From Isoetes taiwanensis (lineage: Eukaryota > Streptophyta > Lycopodiopsida > Isoetales > Isoetaceae): 64,000 nucleotides of DNA. A program made the position numbers and the translations under genes. This document shows, piece by piece, positions 56,771 to 64,000 of the stretch; the stretch's first letter is position 1; each line of letters starts with the position of its first letter. The notes beneath the pieces were generated by a model that made no database searches, was not told where the DNA came from, and saw only the letters and a list, made by a program, of their open reading frames with translations. The stretch spans positions 80,115 to 144,114 of the forward strand of contig JAJEKV010000572.1 of assembly GCA_021234155.1 (NCBI GenBank), written 5' to 3'.

Positions 56771-59700
56771 GCTCTAAACATAGAGTGATCTTTCATGTAG
56801 TTAGGATATTTTGCTGTCTGCAATATGATGGAACAATATAAAAGGCCGGTGCTGCATGCGGATAGACATGTCGATATGGCTTGAATGCGATTTGGCTGTG
56901 CATGGATATGAACGGATCAATGGTGCCTAGAAGTAATAACCCATGTAAGGGGTGTACTCAAGAGGCTAATGCAACTGCAATAATCTGTAGTATATGTAGG
57001 TTGCCATTAGATGCTGGCGCCTGCACAATAAGTTGGGTAGAACGAGTGACCTCCTACTGTTACATGAGCAGAAAAGAGTCTGATACAAGGGCTAGCTTGC
57101 ATCTAGTTGTGTATAGGGATTGACTGTTTTGTTCTAATCTTGAGCATTGCAAGAGGTAGATGGATGCTTTATAGTCTAGATTAGTGGAAAACATAAAAAA
57201 GGTAAGTGGAGTAGCAGACTGGTTTGATGTTTTAACAACCAGAAAGGGATATGGCATCTCGGATGGGCCTATGGGAGTTCATATCCTAATGCCTTTTAAT
57301 GATATATCTGCTTATTACATTGAGTAGTATGTTAGATGTGATATTAAGCTCTTAATTTTCAGTGCTTTAATTCAGTGTGAATTGCAGACCTGGTTAATGT
57401 CTAATTACCAGTTTGGGATAGAACGGTAAGGCCTTCATGGGCTGTAGCAGGGATGCTAAACGCTGCAATTAGAGAAATCTAATATGTGTTTTATTAAATA
57501 CAGATGGTAGCCCTGTAAACAGTGAACCATATATGGGGTTTTAGAGCTACTTAGATTGGATAATTTCAGCATGATGTTGCCCCTGAAGTTAAGTTAATTT
57601 TCATGGGTCTACATGTATGTTGTTTGCTGAAAATGATAGGTGAAGGCGATGACCAGAGATTTCTATAGCTTTACCCTGATCTTGGCCAGTTACCAATGTT
57701 TTGCTAACTTTGTCATTGTTTGGGTGCAGGTAACCGAAACTCTCTCCTGGTTTTTCAGAAGCTAAAATGTGGCACAATCCATGGACCATAGGAAGAATAT
57801 GGCCTTTATATAGCAATTGTACATGGACCTGGTGAGGTCTTACCTTTAAGATGTAACTTTGATGAAAATGATCAATTTGCAGAATCATAATAATGAACAG
57901 GTAGTTCTATTTTCACACCATGATTCAATTATGTATTGACTATGAGGAGAAGCAAGATTTATGATGGAAGTTCGAAAACTGAGGTTCTATAACAGAGTTG
58001 GACATGACAAGTTGTAAGTTAAGACTACTTAAAATACTTTATGATATTTAATGGCACACGCCAAGTTATTCTGAACCAATACATTAATGAAATTTATAGT
58101 GTAATTTGGTTGAAACTACAGAATTTGGATGAGTATGGAAACATATTTAAGATTAAAAATTGAAATCAAGAAGGCTAATTAAATAATAATACGGAAAGGA
58201 ATAAAAGTATGTATAAATCAAAGAGCTGTATCATAAACAGATTTTCAGGACATAAACCATGAATATATGCATTCTGAATGGGAGTATGAGTACCTGATGC
58301 CTGGGATCAAAACCAGGGTAGGTATATTAGTAAATGGTCTTACTTTGTATGAGGCTTTAGTTGTTTTACAATATCTGGCCGTGGTCAGAGTAGAACATAT
58401 TCAAGAAGAAATTGACATCTATTTGCTGGAGGTATTCGCAAGCGATCATTTCAGAAACCATACATATAATTAGTTCAATCAGAGCTAAAAGCTCTAGGGT
58501 AGAAGTAACCCTTGTTTTTTTCAGTCTGATATATGTAATTAGAGCTAAAGCTCTAGGTAGATAGATATAACCCTTTGTTTTTCATTCTGATATATGTATA
58601 AGAAATAAGTTTAATCCATTAGATGGTTTGATGTTTTCAAAGGAGTAACATACACCTTGCACCAAATTGTCTTTTTACAGTACAAAGGCATATGGATCAA
58701 AACAACTGGCTGACCTAGGATATGGAGCGTTGGAAGAGCACCTAACAGGGCTTGTACAATCAATCCTATGTCTTATTCTTAAATCCTGAGATACATGGGG
58801 AAAGCATTCTACGGTTTAATTCGAAAGCTTACCACAGGATGCATACTCACCAGTAGTACACTTTGGGCTTTAGTACCTGGCTGACCTATTTCTGAAGCTG
58901 GATGGGCTGGGTATGGTGACTCATGATTGTGAGAAAAATTCTGCAGCAGGTATTCAGTGATATACCAAATATTTTGGCTGACCGAACGGACCTAGATGAT
59001 GATGTTAGCTTATTGAGTGTAAGGCCGGTGTGGCCTATTCGGAGAAGGTCATAAGGTTAGGATAAGGATAGAACTTTCAATAATGATCCAATGGTGAGCG
59101 AAAGAACAGACACCTGGATTCACTAAGTTCATACCAAGAGAGGACCTTGAGATAATGAAAATGGATGGGATTACGTGACCACTCAAAGCTTGGATCTGAG
59201 CCGGTGATTTAGTAAGACTAACACTACACAACTGCCTACGTTTTCCCATCATTTCAGAGATGGCAATCAGTGGCTGGGTGAAGAGTTTGACCATGGTTTA
59301 TGGCGTAGCCAAAATTTTTAGCACCCTTTGCCCCCATAAGTACACAGGCATGGATCATGATTGCAGGCTTGAATAATGACCACCTGGCAGAAGTTGATGA
59401 GGCTGCCAAAAATATGACCAAATTGGTGGACAAAAGAAGAGATGGAATTTCCATTTGGGACTGCCCTCTTTGATAAGCATTGTCAGAACAATAAATGGCA
59501 TTACTGTTTTACCAAAGCCCACATGGCCTATCCTGGAATTAAAAGGGAATACAATTACCTGCACAGGATTTGAGATCATATAGTCCGTACTTTTAAATGC
59601 AACTACTGATAATGCTGCATGCAAGGACTCATAACTTGGTTTCCACTTCAGCGACAGACGGCATGCAACCATTTGACCTGGTGTATCAAAAGTACTCACC

Positions 59701-62700
59701 TGTTGGTTACTCGTGAGTATTCCTGAACTTTTATACAACAGAAGTTGAAGAGGCCAGTAATGGCCCATTTAGTGTACCTCCAAGTGAGGGCAATGATGGT
59801 AAAGATCACTAATAAATTGGCTGCTGACCCAGAGTGTAACGTGCAGGCTACATTTGGACGGTCTGCTGGTGGATGTATGCAGTGAAATGCGATGGTGAAA
59901 GACAGAAAACTTCTGTACAGCCAAACAATAACATGGCTAAGGAAGAAAATACTACTGTGCAGTCATATGGCTCTGTTAGCAGAGACACATGAGGACTATG
60001 CCACTCATAGAGTCTCAAGAATAAGTGCAAGTTCCAGCTGCTGTCATTGAAAACATCACTGATGGGTCGGATTCCATTGTCAATTGTACCAATGATGAAA
60101 ATTTTGGGTCTGCAAGGACCTAAACCAGGCGGGTGCAAGAACTGAAGCAATGAAACAGAACCCTTTGAGGTACTCCACTAGTAACAAGTGATGACACATA
60201 CTTCATGAAACTGGAATAGTCCAAAGTACTAATTCAGTATTTCTTGCACTTATGCAGCACTTTCTATGGCACCAATGATGCCTTGCATACCACGCATCTG
60301 GCTGTGTCTATCTTCATAGATGAAGTAATTTATAAAAATATAGAGCACTTTACATATATAACAAGTTTTGTAATATGTTACTTCAAAGAAATTTTGGGAT
60401 ACAGAACTTATGAGATCCAAAAGCTTGTTGATGGCTTTGATGACCATAGTCTGGAATTTTGGTACAGAAATTATGAGATCTCAAAAGCTTGTGGATATTT
60501 TGATGACCATGTAATTTGAACAAAAATGTCCCTCGCTTACTGAATATGAAAAGTTTATCATTGTAATGATGGATTATTGTCAACATCTAATACAAGTTCT
60601 ATAATGCCGAATATAACTAGCTACTGTTGTAACCATTGTGGTTACCTAGGATGGTAATTTAAAAATAGCTTATAAGTTTTCACGCATACGTAGAGTATGT
60701 ATTTTACTCAATTAAAACATAATATTATAGGTGGAGGAAGAAGATGAGGATAATGAACTATTATCACCATTGGCTCCAGTGGTAGAAGAAGAGTACTTAT
60801 CCAAAAGGGTGGGGACTACAATAAAAGCAGTCAGAATACACTTCTTGTTTTCTTCAAAATCATTGACAGTATCAACTTGAGAGAGATACCATCAAGGAAT
60901 ATGTATATATGAGGTTAGGAGATTATGGAAACAACCTCATGCAAAGCGTGCATTGGCTGGAGATATGACAGCCAACTAATTGATCTATGTACGCTTCATT
61001 TAGGTATTTTGATAATGAATTACCTAATGTGTTTGTCATATTCGGTTTAAAAAGTACATTGACCCAGCAGTCGGGCATGTTAGGAACCCTGACATGAACA
61101 TTATTAAATCAAGAAAACTGAGAAATATGTTCGAAGGACTCACTTCATCCCAGATGTTCATTAAACCTGCATAAAATTTGAAGATGTTAAAAAAAGGTGT
61201 TAACGACATGTTTATGCTCGAAAAAAAACGGGTTTATTATTCACCCTTATGAAAGTCCAGAGCATTAAGCATGGTTTATTGAGCATATTAAAAACAAAGC
61301 AATGGGCTAAGCAGTTACAGGCACATGCTGCATGATTCCAATGCAAGATGCTTCAAGGTACAGCTGCTCCGAGCTGGCTAAACTTAGAAACCCATATATA
61401 CTACGACAAGGCTGCCAATATATACCTTCATTCATTTGCCCGGCACATCAGGAGACAGGGCTAGAGAAAGATTACAGGGAAAGGATTTTGTCAGATTAAT
61501 CAGATACAGGACTGAAATATTGCAGAATATCACTATGAGCTTAAAAAAGTATTTTCTAACCGGAATGTCCATATGCAGATCGCCCGCCATACTTACTGGT
61601 TTATTTAAAGTCAGCCAAAAGTGAGACGCTGGATCACAAATGCCAACAGAACAATATGTACACTGCCATCCAAAAATTGTCATCACTAGGATTAAGGGTC
61701 TTGCTGAAGTACTACACCCAATGCATACATGAAAAAGACTTGAAAGAATTAATGTGCTGCTACCAGGAGCGTCAATCCTATTGGATTGTTAGTTCCTGCG
61801 GTACCAATTCTTATTAACTACCCGCAAAAGATTACAAGCATTTTACTGCTGACATTTCAAATGCTACGAGTAGCCCCTCTTCAAGGAAACATGTATTATG
61901 CAATATTATTACAGAGTCATGTTTAGCCATTGATTACTCTGGAGTAGTAATGTGGAAAGAAGTATTTCTTGGCCATGGAGAAATACTAAAGATGATGTGC
62001 GCTACACTTGGATGTGTGAAGCAACCGGTAAATTCATGGCAGTACCCCAAAACAAGTAGCTAAATTTCGCAACTGGAAATATACATGGCTGTTGAACAAC
62101 CGCTTTTATTAAGGCTAAGCGAGTAAAACATGGATACGCATGGAATTCTATGGGGATTTTCATGCTCCGAATGGTGCGCAATCTCTATCCGGGTCATTTT
62201 GAAACGAAACATATTGAGAGATCGGCTCTTTGTGAGATATCCCAAGAGATTTGTAAAATTTGGCGAATTCAAGAAGGTGCTATAGATGACTTGTGTATTC
62301 CAAATGGTGGGGACTTCGTTCTACTTTCGCCAGGCCCGAACTGCGGAAGCGCGTCGCAACATACAAATCTGGAAGTAATACAAATTGCGGATGAAACTCA
62401 AGACAAAACCAAGGGGAAATTGTCCCATTACAGGGTTATGCAATTTTAAACGTAACTATTGAAGCAGTAGAAACCTCAATCAGGAATCGTGATGTTGGCC
62501 ATAAAGTGAAGTATGAATGCAAAAGGGACAAGTTACCTTTTAAAGCAATTGAAAGTTGTCCATGCTTCCGCCGTCAGCCCATATACTTTAAAATGCCGCT
62601 GGTTATTCTCGCAGACATCCTACCAATATTGTATAGAACAAGATTCCATCGTATGGCTACAAGCAAGATCCAGATGGCTAATAAGGAAATAATGGCTTTC

Positions 62701-62806
62701 GAACTCATGGACTTAGTTGAAAGCTGCATGATTGATCAAGGTAATACTTTTCCGTGGATTGATGTTTAACATCAATGAAATGGCACAAGCATTTATATTC
62801 TGCCTG
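56771..62806. other. Interior of the LTR element, no gene recognised
   Basis: Six kilobases of AT-rich sequence. Plus-strand frames at 62150-62449 and 62506-62769, and a minus-strand frame at 59355-59768, are open but match no retroelement domain. I looked for RT (YxDD), integrase (HHCC, DDE), protease (DTGA/S) and CCHC motifs and found none. Confidence 0.5.
56837..56845 (+). promoter_or_regulatory. TATA-like element TATAAAAGG, possible LTR promoter
   Basis: TATAAAAGG at 56837-56845 lies about 1.27 kb into the repeat, where the U3/R boundary of a long LTR could be. The right LTR is cut before this point, so conservation cannot be checked here. Confidence 0.35.
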
Positions 62807-62817
62807 CGGAAAGGGGA
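62807..62817 (+). promoter_or_regulatory. Polypurine tract of the LTR element
   Basis: CGGAAAGGGGA sits immediately before the TGTAGGACCC start of the right repeat, the position and composition of a plus-strand primer. Confidence 0.6.
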
Positions 62818-64000
62818 TGTAGGACCCTACCTTTTATGGGTCCTACTCCTCATAAATGTTGGGTCTTCTACATCCCGAGTGATGTGGCGAAGCTGAAGAA
62901 GAAGAAGAAGAAGAAGAAGAAGCCACAGCCATGCAAGATAATGACCGGGCTTCTTGTTGGTCCGCTTTGGTATTGCCCTCGATTCATGATACCCCTAATT
63001 AATGGTGCCGGTAATGATGTACCGGATGATAGGAGTGCTCTAATTCAATTGCCTCAATAGACTTTGAAGATGAAAATATCGACAACAAAGGATGATATAT
63101 AAAACTGACAGAAATTCCGTACGGCATGAGTAGAACTCTCGTGGTAATTAAGTGTGAATGTCTGCTCGTGAACATAGTTTCAAACAATGGCAAAGTGCCT
63201 TAACCATGGATGCAAGGATGTGTCAAAAACTTCTGTACATGGGGAATTTATAGTTGAACTTGTGACTTCTAAAATATGTGAAGTGGAAAAAGAATAATCG
63301 GTATTTCGCTAAGTACCATGCAAAAGCTGGAACCCCGGAGAATATGGTGCGGGTCTGGGCGTTTGTCGCGAATAAATATGGGTGCAGGCTAAAAAAAAAG
63401 GGGATATACTGGTCAATGAAGCTAGACAATGGGTGCAGGCCAAAAGGGAGATAATATACCGGGTCAATGAGGCTATGCACAATATCCTTAAGGAAAATTT
63501 CGTACGCCGAATTGAATGGCAACCGAAAAGAAAAAAGGGGAACTTTGCACAAAAGTTAGGTTCTCGGCTAAAAATGGCACTTATTAGAGGATTGTTAAGC
63601 ATCCGAAGTTGTGCTCGCGTGGCTGTAAAGAAGGTTCACCAGATCTCTTTGGTGCTATTTCAGAGTGAAGCTGAGATGCCAAAGGAGTATACTTAAAGGG
63701 ACCAGGCAAAAGCTTAAAGGACCCAACAACAACAGCTTCCTCTCAAAAGACTGATAAGGGAGCCTAAAACCTAGCAATGGTGGAGCTTTCAAACAGCTTA
63801 TAAGATTCCAGGATTCTAAATCAGGTCGGTGGTTTCATACCGCTAAAAATGGTAAATCGAAAAATGCAAAAATGGGTATAAGCAGCCGCTTTTGTACCAT
63901 GCTTTGTCATGCTTAACATTCTGGAAAACAGGCTAATGGCTTATGAGATGGTAAATTAGTGCTGGCTGCTATATTAGGCTGCTGGAATACAGATTTAAGT
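62818..64000 (+). repeat. 3' LTR (cut by window end)
   Basis: Starts TGTAGGACCC. GTAGGACCC pairs with GGGTCCTAC about 12 bases later, followed by GAA array 5 and the same body as 55563-56770 (for example TATAGTTGAACTTGTGACTT at about 63249 and 56023). Confidence 0.75.
62895..62922. repeat. (GAA)n array 5, short
   Basis: About nine units at the same place in the 3' LTR as array 4 in the 5' LTR. Confidence 0.95.

Larger units (their letters stand above)
55563..64000 (+). mobile_element. LTR retrotransposon derivative without recognisable gag/pol, truncated by window end
   Basis: Long direct repeats start at 55563 and 62818 (offset about 7.25 kb). Both begin TGTAGGA, both open with the hairpin and GAA array, and they stay alignable for at least 1.18 kb to the window edge. 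The right copy is immediately preceded by GCGGAAAGGGGA, a polypurine tract, as expected for a 3' LTR in plus orientation. No integrase, RT or gag motif is readable in the 6-kb interior, so it resembles large non-autonomous LTR derivatives. Alternatively this is a very large tandem duplication, but the TG start and the polypurine tract argue for an LTR element. The primer-binding site was not identified. Confidence 0.68.

Overview
This window looks like nuclear DNA of a land plant with a large, transposon-rich genome. A fern, lycophyte or other non-flowering lineage is my inference from the mix of element types; nothing in the sequence proves a taxon. It is AT-rich. Coding is sparse, with GT/AG introns, and is dominated by decayed mobile elements. 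Only two loci look like host genes. One is a four-exon phosducin-like (PDCL3/VIAF-type) gene at 26.0-27.2 kb (+). The other is an eight-exon minus-strand gene at 40.7-44.2 kb that joins an unknown N-terminal region, a coiled coil, a RING-like Cys/His module and a C-terminal FCP1/HAD-type phosphatase-like domain.

Layout. 0-1 kb: CACTA transposon remnant (DUF4218) and a CpG-rich palindromic tract. 2.1-3.4 kb: tRNA-related SINE-like and 214-bp tandem duplications, then a retroviral-type gag zinc-knuckle remnant. 4.2-5.0 kb: an 800-bp degenerate AATCT repeat. 5.66-12.1 kb (-): an almost full-length but broken non-LTR retrotransposon with three 5' UTR monomers, ORF1, endonuclease, reverse transcriptase, C-terminal zinc knuckle and a pentanucleotide 3' tail; a BED-finger fragment sits inside ORF2. 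13.2-15.4 kb: minisatellite and a fold-back palindromic repeat family. 16.0-16.6 kb (-): an unrecognised Cys-rich ORF. 19.9-21.4 kb: Helitron fragment. 23.5-24.8 kb: dead pogo/Tc1-like transposase. 28.5-31.6 kb: plant L1-type LINE. 33.0-33.6 kb (-): DUF3504/Crypton-like recombinase fragment. 34.0-37.4 kb and 45.4-47.8 kb (+): two diverged members of an intron-containing family with RNase-H/DDE-like motifs, lying either side of the RING-FCP1 gene. 48.8-53.0 kb: long GAA arrays joined to unrelated flanks. 55.6-64.0 kb: an LTR element with long terminal repeats and no recognisable gag/pol, running off the window.

The most unusual material is (1) the DDE-like family, which shares an intron position between two diverged copies; (2) the RING-FCP1 gene with an altered nucleophile position; (3) GAA arrays that mark junctions between otherwise unrelated sequences and follow a conserved hairpin at LTR starts; and (4) the palindromic fold-back satellite. 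In both host-like genes the reading frame is restored by changing one T in a T-run. This suggests uncorrected homopolymer errors in the assembly, so some 'pseudogene' calls here may be too harsh.
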